From NCBI RefSeq assembly GCF_000566685.1, contig NZ_AZQN01000001.1, positions 124,001 to 188,000 on the forward strand: DNA of 64,000 nt, given 5' to 3'. The DNA comes from Dyadobacter tibetensis Y620-1 (GTDB taxonomy: Bacteria; Bacteroidota; Bacteroidia; Cytophagales; Spirosomataceae). Positions 10,300 through 19,586 of this stretch are shown piece after piece; position 1 is the stretch's first letter, and every line of letters begins with the position of its first letter. A program made the position numbers and the translations under genes. The notes beneath the pieces are model-generated. The model was not told the origin of the DNA. It saw only the letters and a list, made by a program, of their open reading frames with translations, and did not search any database.

Positions 10300-10911
10300 A
10301 TGATCGCTAACGTACACAAAGCCCATCCCTGGCATGGGATCCCTTTGGGAGAAAATGCGCCAGAGTTGGTAACGGCATTTATTGAGATAGTGCCTACCGA
10401 CACCGTTAAATACGAGATAGACAAGGCAACTGGTTATCTGAAGATCGACCGCCCTCAAAAATACTCCAACATAGTCCCTGCACTCTATGGTTTTATACCC
10501 AAAACCTATTGTGCAGAAAAGGTCGCAGAGCTGGCCAGAGAACGTTCTGGACGCGAAGTAACTCAAGGAGATGAAGATCCTCTGGATATTTTAGTGCTTT
10601 GTGAGAAATTTATCTCTCATGGCGATGTGATGTGCGAAGCGAAACCTATCGGAGGCATTCGTCTGCTGGATGGGGGCGAAGCTGATGACAAGATAATCGC
10701 TGTTTTAAAGGGTGACGGTGTTTACGGTCAGTTTAATGACCTTAGCGAGCTACCCGAAGGGATTGTCGAGCGCTTAAAGCACTACTTCCTGACTTACAAA
10801 AACTTGCCAGGCGAAAAGGCCCATATCGAAATTACTAATGTATACGGACGAGAAGAGGCCCATGAGGTGATCCAGACTTCCGTAGAAGATTACAAACATT
10901 CTTTCTACTGA
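10300..10911 (+). CDS. ppa: inorganic pyrophosphatase (family I)
   Basis: This 203-residue soluble pyrophosphatase hydrolyses PPi and so pulls biosynthetic reactions forward. The signature GDEDPLDILVL holds the metal-binding aspartates of family I enzymes, and KPIGGIRLLDGGEADDKI is the following conserved block. The length is that of the slightly enlarged Bacteroidota form. A bidirectional hairpin terminator follows 29 bases after the stop. Confidence 0.96.
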   Translation: MIANVHKAHPWHGIPLGENAPELVTAFIEIVPTDTVKYEIDKATGYLKIDRPQKYSNIVPALYGFIPKTYCAEKVAELARERSGREVTQGDEDPLDILVLCEKFISHGDVMCEAKPIGGIRLLDGGEADDKIIAVLKGDGVYGQFNDLSELPEGIVERLKHYFLTYKNLPGEKAHIEITNVYGREEAHEVIQTSVEDYKHSFY

Positions 10912-10937
10912 ATAAACCAGCAGTCAGAGGAGAAATA

Positions 10938-10974
10938 AAACAAAAGCCGTTCCTGTTAGGGGCGGCTTTTGTTT
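10938..10974 (+). terminator. ppa intrinsic terminator
   Basis: A 12-bp stem pairs 10938-10949 with 10963-10974 around a 13-base loop. The right arm ends in a T-rich run. It separates ppa from prfC. Confidence 0.85.
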
Positions 10975-10979
10975 ATGCT

Positions 10980-10987
10980 TATCTTTG
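10980..10987 (+). promoter_or_regulatory. possible -7 element for prfC
   Basis: TATCTTTG matches TAnnTTTG, directly behind the ppa terminator and about 100 bases before the prfC start. No well-spaced TTG is present upstream. Confidence 0.4.
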
Positions 10988-11087
10988 TGCAAATTTTTTT
11001 TAACGGCCGATTGGCTTACCAGCATTTGTCTCGCCAGCATCGATGTATGGTCAGTACCGGAGCATGTAAGTGGATCAATGGATTCTT

Positions 11088-12683
11088 ATGAGTAATATAC
11101 AAGAAATAAAAAAACGCCGCACCTTTGCCATCATCAGTCACCCAGATGCGGGTAAAACAACATTGACTGAAAAACTGTTGCTTTTTGGTGGAGCTATCCA
11201 GACGGCAGGAGCGGTAAAATCTAATAAAATCAAAAAGACGGCTACCTCCGACTTCATGGAGATTGAAAAGCAGAGAGGTATTTCGGTCGCCACGTCGGTG
11301 ATGACCTTCGAATACCGCGATCTGCTGATTAATATTCTGGACACCCCGGGTCACAAGGATTTTGCTGAGGACACTTATAGGACGCTGACTGCCGTAGATA
11401 GTGTAATTCTTGTTATCGACTGCGTAAAGGGAGTAGAAGAGCAAACAGAGCGCCTGATGGAGGTCTGTCGCATGCGGAATACACCTGTGATCGTGTTTAT
11501 TAACAAACTCGATCGCGAAGGCCAGAACGCCTTTGAACTGCTCGACGAGTTGGAAACTAAACTTGGCATCAGAGTGCGTCCATTGACCTGGCCTATCAAT
11601 ATGGGCGCTTCTTTCAAAGGGGTATATAGCCTTTATGAAAAAATGCTCTACTTTTTTGCCATTAACAAGACTAAAATCGAAAGAGACGTTGCTAAGATTA
11701 ACCTCGAGGATGAGGGCTTGGTAAGGCTTCTTGGGGAAAGAGATGCAAATCAACTCATCGAAGACGTAGAGCTGGTAGAAGGCGTTTATGACCCTTTTTC
11801 CGATGAAGCCTATCAATCAGGAGAATTAGCCCCGGTGTTCTTCGGAAGTGCAATTAATAATTTTGGTATCAAAGAATTGCTGGATACATTCTGTGATATT
11901 TCACCCTTGCCTCAACCACGTCCTTCAGATACCAGAAAAGTGGATCCTATGGAACCTAAGTTTACAGGATTCGTATTTAAGATTCATGCAAACCTTGATC
12001 CACGACACCGCGATCGAATTGCTTTCTTACGGATTTGTTCCGGTAAGTTTGAAAGAGGGAAATTCTATAAACATGTAAGACTCGGAAAAGACGTCCGTTT
12101 CTCGAGCCCATTTAGCTTTATGGCCTCCGATAAGAAGGTACTGGATGAGGGGTTCCCAGGAGATGTGGTAGGTTTGTACGATACAGGTAGCTTTAAAATT
12201 GGCGATACACTCACCGAAGGTGAAATTCTTCAGTTTTCCGGTATCCCGAGTTTCTCTCCTGAGATATTTAAGGAAATTGTTAACCTGGATCCGATGAAGT
12301 CCAAGCAACTCGAAAAAGGGGTTCAGCAGCTTACCGATGAAGGAGTTGCACAATTATTTACCCTTGACTTAGGTAATAGAAAGATTGTCGGGACAGTAGG
12401 TGAGCTCCAGTTTGACGTGATTCAGTACAGGTTGCAACATGAATATGGGGCGAAGTGCCGCTGGGTTAATATGAACGTTTCTAAGGCCTGTTGGCTCACC
12501 AGTGACGATAAAGCAAAGCTCGATCAATTTATACGGCTTAAAGGGAATCAAATAGCTTTTGATAAAGACAAAAATCCTGTTTTTCTGGCAGAGTCTGACT
12601 GGATGATTCGTATGAACCAGGAGAACAATCCGGATATACAGTTTCATTTTACCTCCGAATTTAAGACGGAACAAGTAGTATAA
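11088..12683 (+). CDS. prfC: peptide chain release factor 3
   Basis: RF3 is the translational GTPase that recycles RF1 and RF2 from the ribosome after peptide release. The G domain shows SHPDAGKTT (G1), DTPGHKDF (G3), NKLD (G4) and GSA (G5). The RF3-specific stretch [20 protein letters not shown] and a C-terminal domain complete 531 residues. An in-frame ATG at 11070 would add six residues. The ATG at 11088 is preferred because [19 protein letters not shown] matches the family start. Confidence 0.96.
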   Translation: MSNIQEIKKRRTFAIISHPDAGKTTLTEKLLLFGGAIQTAGAVKSNKIKKTATSDFMEIEKQRGISVATSVMTFEYRDLLINILDTPGHKDFAEDTYRTLTAVDSVILVIDCVKGVEEQTERLMEVCRMRNTPVIVFINKLDREGQNAFELLDELETKLGIRVRPLTWPINMGASFKGVYSLYEKMLYFFAINKTKIERDVAKINLEDEGLVRLLGERDANQLIEDVELVEGVYDPFSDEAYQSGELAPVFFGSAINNFGIKELLDTFCDISPLPQPRPSDTRKVDPMEPKFTGFVFKIHANLDPRHRDRIAFLRICSGKFERGKFYKHVRLGKDVRFSSPFSFMASDKKVLDEGFPGDVVGLYDTGSFKIGDTLTEGEILQFSGIPSFSPEIFKEIVNLDPMKSKQLEKGVQQLTDEGVAQLFTLDLGNRKIVGTVGELQFDVIQYRLQHEYGAKCRWVNMNVSKACWLTSDDKAKLDQFIRLKGNQIAFDKDKNPVFLAESDWMIRMNQENNPDIQFHFTSEFKTEQVV

Positions 12684-12705
12684 CAGGGAATCTGACCCGA
12701 AAGAT

Positions 12706-12757
12706 GGATCGCATAGAAAACAGCAACAGGCAGGGTTTTCTATGCGATCCTTTTTTT
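12706..12757 (+). terminator. prfC intrinsic terminator
   Basis: A perfect 15-bp stem (12706-12720 with 12736-12750) has a 15-base loop and is followed by seven T residues. It lies 22 bases after the prfC stop. Confidence 0.93.
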
Positions 12758-12846
12758 GTTTTCGCATATTTAGCAGGTAAATTTTGTAGAAAATATTTGC
12801 TTGGTATCATCGCAAAAATGCGGATACTAACTATCTTGTCGGTCAT

Positions 12847-14073
12847 ATGACTGCAAATAAACTCAACGGAAAAAATATTATCATTTTGGGTCTTCCCCGG
12901 TTCGACTCAGAGTTAGAATCGACCAATTATACCTCAGCTAAACTTCTGGCGAGAAATAATCGTGTGGTTTATATAGAAAATCCATTGACGATAAAAGATT
13001 ATTGGGCGATTAAAGATACAGTACGACATCAAAGACGCCAGCCATTTCTGTCAATATGGAACACCGAGTTAATGGGCACCGATACCCCTAATCTGACCAT
13101 ATTGGTGCCACCAGTCTTATTGTCCATTAATTTCTTACCGGAAGGATGGTTATACAGGCAGCTATTGAAATTAAATGAAAGAATACTGGCTTATAAACTG
13201 AAGAGAGTACTACGGAAACAGCGGATCGAAGCCCACGTTTTTATTAATTCCTTTAACTTTCATTATCCGGGCCTTGGCTCGCATCTGAATGCGAGTTTGG
13301 CAGTATACCATTGTCTCGATCCGCTAATTGTCGATTTTGACCGGCGTCATGGCTTGCAATCGGAAGCTGAACTGGTACGAAATTCCGATGTGGTGGTATG
13401 TAGTAGTCGTCAGTTGCAGCGGGAAACTTCAGAGCTAAACGTTAATAGTTATTTTATACCCAACGCCGCGGATCTGTCACATAGTAGTAAGTGCATGGAT
13501 CCCTCCCTGTTAGTTCATTCATTATTTAAAGATATTAAGGGCCCTGTGATTGGCTATTTCGGGGCTGTCGAGCGACGGATAAACTACGAATTATTATTGG
13601 CAGCCGCACAGCAGCACCAAGACAAGAGTTTTGTCTTAGTAGGCCCCGTGGATCCAGTTTATATTCCAGAGTTCATCAAATTACAGGATAATATATACCT
13701 GCCGGGTCCGGTTCCCTATGCTGAATTACCTGCGGTCCTGAAAGGGTTTTCAGTGGCCATTATTCCCTTTAAAAAGGATGAGGTGAGCAGGACCATTTTT
13801 CCATTAAAATTATTTGAATATCTGGGAGCAGGGAAGGCAGTAGTATGTACCGATTTTAACCCCGATTTGGTCGATTTTACTGCCGATTCGGTTCATTATT
13901 GCAGTACTGCCACACAGTTTTCGGCTGCCATTTCTGCAGCTTTGTTGGAGCAGGGACCCGAATGGGTAGCACGTCGTCAAGAAATTGCTGCCGAAAATAC
14001 CTGGGAAAAACGTATCGATCAGATGTCGGAAGTTATGATGAGGAGCTACACAAGGATTAATGGAACTTCATAG
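12847..14073 (+). CDS. GT-B fold glycosyltransferase
   Basis: This 408-residue protein has two Rossmann halves, as in GT-B glycosyltransferases (GT1/GT4-like). The C-terminal half reads GYFGAVERRINYELL, FVLVGPVDP, YLPGPVPYAELP and FPLKLFEYLGAGKAVVCTD, the usual donor-binding E-x7-E-like region. The N-terminal half has YIENPLTIKDY and YHCLDP. No signal or membrane helix is visible. Sugar and acceptor are unknown. It opens a cluster of glycosyltransferases (to 18106) and ends 18 bases before the convergent minus-strand GT2 gene. Confidence 0.8.
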   Translation: MTANKLNGKNIIILGLPRFDSELESTNYTSAKLLARNNRVVYIENPLTIKDYWAIKDTVRHQRRQPFLSIWNTELMGTDTPNLTILVPPVLLSINFLPEGWLYRQLLKLNERILAYKLKRVLRKQRIEAHVFINSFNFHYPGLGSHLNASLAVYHCLDPLIVDFDRRHGLQSEAELVRNSDVVVCSSRQLQRETSELNVNSYFIPNAADLSHSSKCMDPSLLVHSLFKDIKGPVIGYFGAVERRINYELLLAAAQQHQDKSFVLVGPVDPVYIPEFIKLQDNIYLPGPVPYAELPAVLKGFSVAIIPFKKDEVSRTIFPLKLFEYLGAGKAVVCTDFNPDLVDFTADSVHYCSTATQFSAAISAALLEQGPEWVARRQEIAAENTWEKRIDQMSEVMMRSYTRINGTS

Positions 14074-14091
14074 GCCAGCCTGCTCAATCTT

Positions 14092-14886
14092 TTAACTCTT
14101 TTTTGTTGGGTATTTAAATGCATAGTCCCTATTAAATTTGAAATGGCGATAGATATGCCGCATGGCTTTAACTAGGGGATTCTGGCTTTCTCTTAAATAG
14201 TTACGGCGCATGGTACTGGGCTCCTCCGTCGAATTACGTTGGGTAAATAGCCCGTTAAAGTCTCTATAAAAGATTGCTTTTCCCTGGCTCGATAGAAAGG
14301 ACATCATCATGTCATACTCTGTATCGTCACCCTTTACTCCTTCGCGGTATGGGCCAAACTTGGTACAAAAGTTGGTCCTGCGCAAATGTGGATGGTCGCT
14401 ATAAACATAAAATTTTCGGTAACCAGGTTTCCATACACTGAATAGCATCTCATAAAAACCGTCTCGAACCGGTTTTAGAAAAGGGTATTCGAAATAGGCA
14501 TAAAACCGGACCAAGTCTACCTCCGGTTTTTCATGCATTAATGCAACGGCCGTCTGTAATTTGGAGGGGAAAATAGTTTTTGCCTCGAAATCTTCCTGGA
14601 TATAGAGGGTTAAGGGAGTGGCTACAGCCGCTTGTCCTTTATTAATATTATTCCCTAAGCCTTTATTTTTTGGCGTTGTAATTAACTTGAAATGGTACTG
14701 GTCCTGAAGCTCCTGAACCAGAGTCAAATGTGCCATCTCGCTGCCATCATCTGAGACCACTATTTCTTCGAATTGGCAATTTAATTTTTGTAAATTGCTT
14801 AAAAGATTAGCCAAAGACTGACTACGGTTATAATGGGTGATCAGGAGGGTAACGTCCTTGAAAATATATGCACCTGCAGTATTCAT
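14092..14886 (-). CDS. GT2 family glycosyltransferase, paralog A
   Basis: This 264-residue cytoplasmic GT-A protein has the nucleotide-binding TLLITHYNRSQSL (about 13-25), VVSDDGSE, GLGNNINKGQA and LYIQEDF, where the acidic pair probably takes the place of the DxD metal site. YSDHPHLRR follows. It shares all these blocks with the next upstream gene, from which it is separated by 10 bases, so the two are a tandem duplication in one operon. No membrane helix is seen. Substrates are unknown; surface polysaccharide or protein glycosylation is likely from context. Confidence 0.77.
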   Translation of the reverse strand: MNTAGAYIFKDVTLLITHYNRSQSLANLLSNLQKLNCQFEEIVVSDDGSEMAHLTLVQELQDQYHFKLITTPKNKGLGNNINKGQAAVATPLTLYIQEDFEAKTIFPSKLQTAVALMHEKPEVDLVRFYAYFEYPFLKPVRDGFYEMLFSVWKPGYRKFYVYSDHPHLRRTNFCTKFGPYREGVKGDDTEYDMMMSFLSSQGKAIFYRDFNGLFTQRNSTEEPSTMRRNYLRESQNPLVKAMRHIYRHFKFNRDYAFKYPTKKS

Positions 14887-14896
14887 GAAAAAAATA

Positions 14897-15676
14897 TTAG
14901 GAGGATTTAAGAACGAGTTGCAGGGTATTCTTTAACCAACGAAAACGAAGATATACCTGTCTGGCAAGTCGGATAAAGGGGTTACGACCCAGGCGCCAGT
15001 CGGGCCGGTCTACCGTGCTGGGCTCGTCAGAGGTGTTGACTTGATCGAATAAGGTGGTAAATTCATTGAAAAATATTGCTTTACCATTCTTCTTCAAAAA
15101 GTTTAAAACCATTCCAAATTCCGCTTTATTGGGGTCTACCCCCTCCGGGTAGTTCCCAAATTTGTTCAGAAAGCTGCTGCGACGTAGGTGAGGATGGTCG
15201 CTGTACATATAAAATTTTATATGGTCGGGGTCCCAGAAAGAAAACTTCATTTCAGAAAATCCGGGCTTGTAGGGCTTCATTTTGGGATAGGCGAAATAAG
15301 CGTAGAACCTGACAAGATCCAATTCCCGATCTTCCTCCATAAAGGTGAGTGCTTCCCTGAATCGCTGCGGGAATAAGGGCGTGGGTACGAAGTCTTCCTG
15401 AATATATAAGGTATACGGAGAAGTAATAACCGCCTGACCTTTATTAATATTATTTCCCAAACCTCCGTTCTTCCTCGTAGCGATTAGCTTGAAGTTATAT
15501 AATTTTTGCAGCGCTTGGACCCGATTCAACTGATCTTCTTTACTGCAGTCGTCAGATACCACGATTTCAGAGAAATGGACGTCCAGTTTTTTAAAGCTGG
15601 AAAGAAGTCTGTCTAAGGATTGACTTCGATTATAATGAGTGATTAGAAGGGTAGTATTAGGAAACGTATGGGTCAT
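14897..15676 (-). CDS. GT2 family glycosyltransferase, paralog B
   Basis: This is a 259-residue paralog of the downstream gene. It has TLLITHYNRSQSL (about 9-21), VVSDDCSK, GLGNNINKGQA, LYIQEDF, LVRFYAYF and YSDHPHLRR in the same order. A longer frame begins at 15757. The ATG at 15676 is preferred because it places the start eight residues before the conserved first strand, as in other GT2 enzymes. It is first in the two-gene minus-strand unit and divergent from the GT2 gene at 16010. Confidence 0.76.
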   Translation of the reverse strand: MTHTFPNTTLLITHYNRSQSLDRLLSSFKKLDVHFSEIVVSDDCSKEDQLNRVQALQKLYNFKLIATRKNGGLGNNINKGQAVITSPYTLYIQEDFVPTPLFPQRFREALTFMEEDRELDLVRFYAYFAYPKMKPYKPGFSEMKFSFWDPDHIKFYMYSDHPHLRRSSFLNKFGNYPEGVDPNKAEFGMVLNFLKKNGKAIFFNEFTTLFDQVNTSDEPSTVDRPDWRLGRNPFIRLARQVYLRFRWLKNTLQLVLKSS

Positions 15677-16009
15677 GTATTGGTCGTTGAGATCGCAGTA
15701 AGCTTGCTTGTTTGGATAGAGCAAATATGATAAGCAATAGTATTTGCAGCCATGCACCTGTAAAAATATTGATCATTATTGAATATTTACATATTAGTGT
15801 AGAAATAATTTATTCCGGAACTAGACATCACAATCTTTCAGCCCCTGAGGATATTCGGCTTATAGCTTACTTTACTTTGGAATCGGAATCAGGTCTTATT
15901 CGATAAATAAGAAACATTTTATGCTAACCATTTTTATTATAAGAAATATTTCGACTTATTGCTGGCATTTAGTTTAGCTTATGACAGGGGATGTATTCCG
16001 GAAGTATCG
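15677..16009. other. AT-rich divergent spacer of the glycosyltransferase cluster
   Basis: These 333 bases separate two divergent glycosyltransferase units. I found no convincing gene, hairpin terminator or consensus promoter here. The spacer is visibly more AT-rich than the genes on either side. Confidence 0.6.
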
Positions 16010-16924
16010 ATGGTAAAAGTTTCTATTATAACAGTCAATTATAATCAACCTGAGGTAACAGAGGCTTTGATTGATTCGATCCATAAAATGAATGATTATT
16101 TCCATATTGAGGTCATAGTGGTTGATAACGGGAGCAGAGTCGACCCCGTGCCCTACTGGACAGGTCGGTACCCTCATATTTTATTTATCCGATCGGAGCA
16201 TAATCTGGGTTTTGCAGGTGGGAATAACCTGGGAATTGAGCAAGCGACGGGAACATATTTATTTTTTGTTAATAATGATACCATCTTTACCCCTGCATTG
16301 GTAGGTGGTTTGGCTTCCTATTTAACAGAACACCCCCTGGTCGGAATGGTTTCGCCGAAAATTCACTACTTTGAAAATCCGACTATGATACAGTATGCGG
16401 GTTATACAGCCATGAATTATTATACCGCAAGCAACGCCTGTGTCGGTCAGTTTGAGGAGGACAGTGGGCAATATGATGGTATAAAAGGACCCACGGGTTT
16501 CATTCATGGAGCAGCCATGATGGTTCGTCGAAAGGCCATAGAAGTGGCCGGACTGATGCCGGTAAATTATTTCCTGTATTATGAGGAATTTGACTGGGTG
16601 GAAGCGATTAAAAGAGCTGGCTTTGAAGTGCATGTAAATAATGACTTTTCAATTTACCACAAAGAATCTATATCCGTAGGTAAGAACTCCGCCCTTAAGA
16701 CCTATTTCATGAACAGAAATAGAATCTTATTTATTCGAAGGAACACTACGCCCCTCACCACAATAGTTTTCGGCTTATATTTTTTGCTGCTAGTATCCCC
16801 TCGAAATATTATTGGATATATACGTTCGGGAAACTACCAGTATATTTCTGTTTTCTTTAAGGCTATCCTGTGGAATTTTAAAAATGCAACTAACAGCCAG
16901 GAATTAGGCTTTACACTCAAATAG
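16010..16924 (+). CDS. GT2 rhamnosyltransferase-like glycosyltransferase
   Basis: This 304-residue GT-A enzyme has VSIITVNYNQPEVT, VVDNGSR, SEHNLGFAGGNNLGIEQA, FVNNDT as metal site and GAAMMVRRKA with YYEEFDW. This arrangement is typical of WbbL/rhamnosyltransferase-like enzymes that build surface polysaccharides. A C-terminal hydrophobic helix (about 243-262, TIVFGLYFLLLV) may anchor it. The ATG at 16010 is chosen over an upstream frame opening at 15959 because it begins right before the first strand. Three bases separate it from the next glycosyltransferase gene. Confidence 0.8.
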   Translation: MVKVSIITVNYNQPEVTEALIDSIHKMNDYFHIEVIVVDNGSRVDPVPYWTGRYPHILFIRSEHNLGFAGGNNLGIEQATGTYLFFVNNDTIFTPALVGGLASYLTEHPLVGMVSPKIHYFENPTMIQYAGYTAMNYYTASNACVGQFEEDSGQYDGIKGPTGFIHGAAMMVRRKAIEVAGLMPVNYFLYYEEFDWVEAIKRAGFEVHVNNDFSIYHKESISVGKNSALKTYFMNRNRILFIRRNTTPLTTIVFGLYFLLLVSPRNIIGYIRSGNYQYISVFFKAILWNFKNATNSQELGFTLK

Positions 16925-16927
16925 TTT

Positions 16928-18106
16928 ATGATTACCTTTCTATGGATTGCAATAGCCATTGTGGCCTATACTTTTTTAGGCTATGGTCTTTTACTGTACA
17001 TATTGGTTCGTATAAAAAGACTGGTGAATCCAGTGGTTAGTACCTCATTTGTACAGGATGATTTGCCCAGTCTTACTTTGGTAGTGGCTGCCTATAATGA
17101 AGTAGATATTATTCTTGAAAAGGTGAAAAATACAATGGCTCTGGAGTATCCGGTCGATAAACTTCGCATTATATTCATGACAGACGGTTCCACTGATGGA
17201 ACCCCCGAGCGTATTGATCAGTTTCAAGGAATAGAAGTACTGCATCAGCCGGAAAGAAGAGGGAAAATTCATGCCATTCACAGAGCGATGGAGGTGATCC
17301 AAAGCGAGGTAGTTGTATTTACAGATGCCAATACTTTTTTAAATCCGCAGGCATTAATACGGATAGCAAGCCATTATGCTGATGCAGCGGTGGGGGCGGT
17401 CTCAGGGGAGAAGCGAGTTTCCGCTGCAGACCAAGCCGACGCTACGGCAGGGGAGGGGCTGTACTGGAAGTACGAGTCAATGCTAAAAAAATGGGATTCG
17501 GAATTATATTCGGTGGTAGGTGCCGCTGGGGAGTTGTTTAGTGTTCGTAGATCTTTGTACGTACCCGTGGCTGCCGACACCATTCTGGACGACTTTATGA
17601 TCTCCATGCTTATTGCTCAGAAAGGATATCGTATTGTGTATGAGCCTCAAGCTTATGCCGTAGAACTAGGTTCGGAAAATATTAAGGAAGAACTGAAAAG
17701 GAAGGTACGCATTGCAGCAGGGGGTATACAGTCGATTATCAGACTATCCTCTTTACTTATTCCATTAAAAATGCCTCTGCTAAGCTTTCAGTATATTAGT
17801 CACCGGGTTTTGCGTTGGACAGTAACCCCCTTCCTACTCGTAATAATATTTATATTGAACCTGGTTATAATAAACCAGGAACAGTCTCCGGTCTTTTATG
17901 ATTACCTCATGGGGGCTCAATGTGCCTTTTATTCCTTAGCCCTCCTAGGTTGGTATTTCGAAAGGCAAAAAATTCGAATTAAGGCCTTATTCGTTCCTTA
18001 CTATTTCTGTATGATGAACTGGGCGGTATTAGCAGGGATTGTACGATATGCCAAGGGGCGGCAAAGCGCTGTTTGGGAAAAATCCACACGCCGATCATCC
18101 AACTAA
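16928..18106 (+). CDS. membrane GT2 glycosyltransferase, cellulose synthase/PgaC-like
   Basis: This is a 392-residue protein with one N-terminal helix (about 2-25), a GT2 domain and three C-terminal helices. Motifs: LVVAAYNEVDII, FMTDGSTDGT, TDANTF as metal site, DDFMISMLIAQKG, and RRKVRIAAGG-like KRKVRIAAGG in place of the QxxRW helix. The topology suits processive or membrane-coupled glycan synthesis. It is cotranscribed with the preceding gene and ends 9 bases before the convergent Hpt gene. The polymer made is unknown. Confidence 0.78.
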   Translation: MITFLWIAIAIVAYTFLGYGLLLYILVRIKRLVNPVVSTSFVQDDLPSLTLVVAAYNEVDIILEKVKNTMALEYPVDKLRIIFMTDGSTDGTPERIDQFQGIEVLHQPERRGKIHAIHRAMEVIQSEVVVFTDANTFLNPQALIRIASHYADAAVGAVSGEKRVSAADQADATAGEGLYWKYESMLKKWDSELYSVVGAAGELFSVRRSLYVPVAADTILDDFMISMLIAQKGYRIVYEPQAYAVELGSENIKEELKRKVRIAAGGIQSIIRLSSLLIPLKMPLLSFQYISHRVLRWTVTPFLLVIIFILNLVIINQEQSPVFYDYLMGAQCAFYSLALLGWYFERQKIRIKALFVPYYFCMMNWAVLAGIVRYAKGRQSAVWEKSTRRSSN

Positions 18107-18115
18107 AATTTTCCT

Positions 18116-18484
18116 TTATAACTTACCCAAACGCTCTGCTTCAGCAATCAGAATAGGAATTAGTCTGGTAAGTTCTTCGTCAATGGTATTGTAATGATTC
18201 CAAAGCGTCTCTAAGGGCGCCGAAGCTTTTATCTGGCGTTCAAATTCCTCAACCTTTGGCTTCAGCCAAGTCATTCCCGCCATGGGAAAAGATGGCTTTA
18301 GACCATGAACAATATTGGCTGCTTCTTTAAGATCATTGACCGTAAGAACATTTTTAAGCTCGACCCAGCGAACATAAGAATCGCTGACGAAAGCGTCGAA
18401 GATAAGGGACATGATATTAGCATCGTCACCATAAACTTGTTTTAAATGAGCCGTATCTAATTCCTTATTGATGTCTGCAACCAT
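18116..18484 (-). CDS. Hpt domain protein (histidine phosphotransfer)
   Basis: This 122-residue protein is one helical Hpt domain. The phospho-acceptor candidate is H60 in NIVHGLKPSFPMAG, resembling the AHTLKGS-type motif. A longer E-rich C-terminal helix follows. Such proteins shuttle phosphate between response-regulator receiver domains. No kinase or response regulator lies nearby, so it is an orphan. A TAnnTTTG-type box lies upstream at 18524-18531, which suggests transcription separate from mlaD. Confidence 0.72.
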   Translation of the reverse strand: MVADINKELDTAHLKQVYGDDANIMSLIFDAFVSDSYVRWVELKNVLTVNDLKEAANIVHGLKPSFPMAGMTWLKPKVEEFERQIKASAPLETLWNHYNTIDEELTRLIPILIAEAERLGKL

Positions 18485-18523
18485 TGTCGTATTGTTTAAG
18501 GATATATTGTCTTAAGTTTATGA

Positions 18524-18531
18524 CAAACATA
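18524..18531 (-). promoter_or_regulatory. -7 element for the Hpt gene
   Basis: On the minus strand this reads TATGTTTG, fitting TAnnTTTG, 40 bases before the Hpt start. A well-spaced TTG is missing. Confidence 0.4.
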
Positions 18532-18584
18532 CCGAAAATACCAATTCAAGAATAAAAAGTATCAAGGGAAATTGTCCCTAGATA

Positions 18585-19586
18585 CTAGTTGCTCGTACTA
18601 TCTTCTTCAACTTTCGCCTTAGACTCTTCCTTATCTTTTTTACGGAAGTATCTTCTAAATAAGAAGTTAGAACGAAGGGCCGTCATATTTTCATCGAGTT
18701 TATCGGTACTGGACTCTAAATTTTCCATCGTTCGTTTAATATTCAATGCAGTCTGGTCATCGTTCAATAATACACCAACCGGGCTTGTTTTATTATTTTT
18801 AAGGTTTTCGCTGGTTGCTTTCAGGTTCTCAATCATCACATTCGCTCCAGATACCGTTTCATTCAGATTAGAAACCGCCATACGGACATCCTTCATCACT
18901 AAGGTATCAGTTACCAGATCATTGGCAAGGCCACCTTTCTTATTGAGCTGTCCTGTAAAAGCAGATAGTGATGCGGTTAGGTTCTGAGCATTATGTGCGG
19001 CTTTATTAAGAGTCTGTAACGTTTTATCTAAATCGTTATATAGCCTCTCATCGTTAAGGAGCAGTCCTGCAGTCCCTTTCCCCTCCAAAATATTCTTACT
19101 AATGGTTTTAAAGGCCGATGTGATGCCCAAAAGGTTTTTATTATTTTCTGAAAGCACGCTGATCATCTCTTCAGTGGACTCTACTTTCTCAACATGTATT
19201 TCGTCACCATCTTCTATGGGTGCCACTTTGGTAGTACCTCCGTATATTACAATAATCTTGTTTCCTATAAGGCCATCGGTACTTACCTTAGCCTTAGCAT
19301 TCTTCCGAATAAATTCTTTGGATTTGTCTTCTATATTTAAAAGTACCTCTACCTGAGAGCCATTCATAAAACGAATGGACTTTACCGTCCCTATTTTAAC
19401 CCCGGAATACCAAATATTATTTCCGGATTTTAGTCCATTCACGTCGTCAAATATCGTTTTTACGGTAATGGTGCTGCCAAAAAGCTTTTTCATATTTCCT
19501 ATGGTCAACACGCCCGCTACGAAAATAAGGGTGCCTAACACAACGAATAGCCCAACTTTTATAGATCTTTTTTCCCTGGTTTCCAT
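18585..19586 (-). CDS. mlaD: MlaD/MCE-domain substrate-binding protein
   Basis: This is a 333-residue inner-membrane-anchored periplasmic protein of the Mla-type lipid ABC system. It has a short cytoplasmic start, one transmembrane helix (about 10-29), the MCE domain (about 37-115, with VNGLKSGNNIWYSGVKIG and GLIGNKIIVIYGG) and a long helical tail with apolar/polar heptad character. A charged C-terminus ends it. MCE hexamers form the lipid channel over the MlaE permease. Its ATG shares one base with the mlaF stop (TAATG). It is last in the mlaE-mlaF-mlaD operon. Confidence 0.9.
   Translation of the reverse strand: METREKRSIKVGLFVVLGTLIFVAGVLTIGNMKKLFGSTITVKTIFDDVNGLKSGNNIWYSGVKIGTVKSIRFMNGSQVEVLLNIEDKSKEFIRKNAKAKVSTDGLIGNKIIVIYGGTTKVAPIEDGDEIHVEKVESTEEMISVLSENNKNLLGITSAFKTISKNILEGKGTAGLLLNDERLYNDLDKTLQTLNKAAHNAQNLTASLSAFTGQLNKKGGLANDLVTDTLVMKDVRMAVSNLNETVSGANVMIENLKATSENLKNNKTSPVGVLLNDDQTALNIKRTMENLESSTDKLDENMTALRSNFLFRRYFRKKDKEESKAKVEEDSTSN

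Noticed and set aside
11016-11816. 266-codon open frame on the minus strand opposite prfC
   Set aside because: It lies over the G domain of an intact prfC, shows no family motif, and has the odd Ile/His/Cys-rich composition of an antisense shadow.
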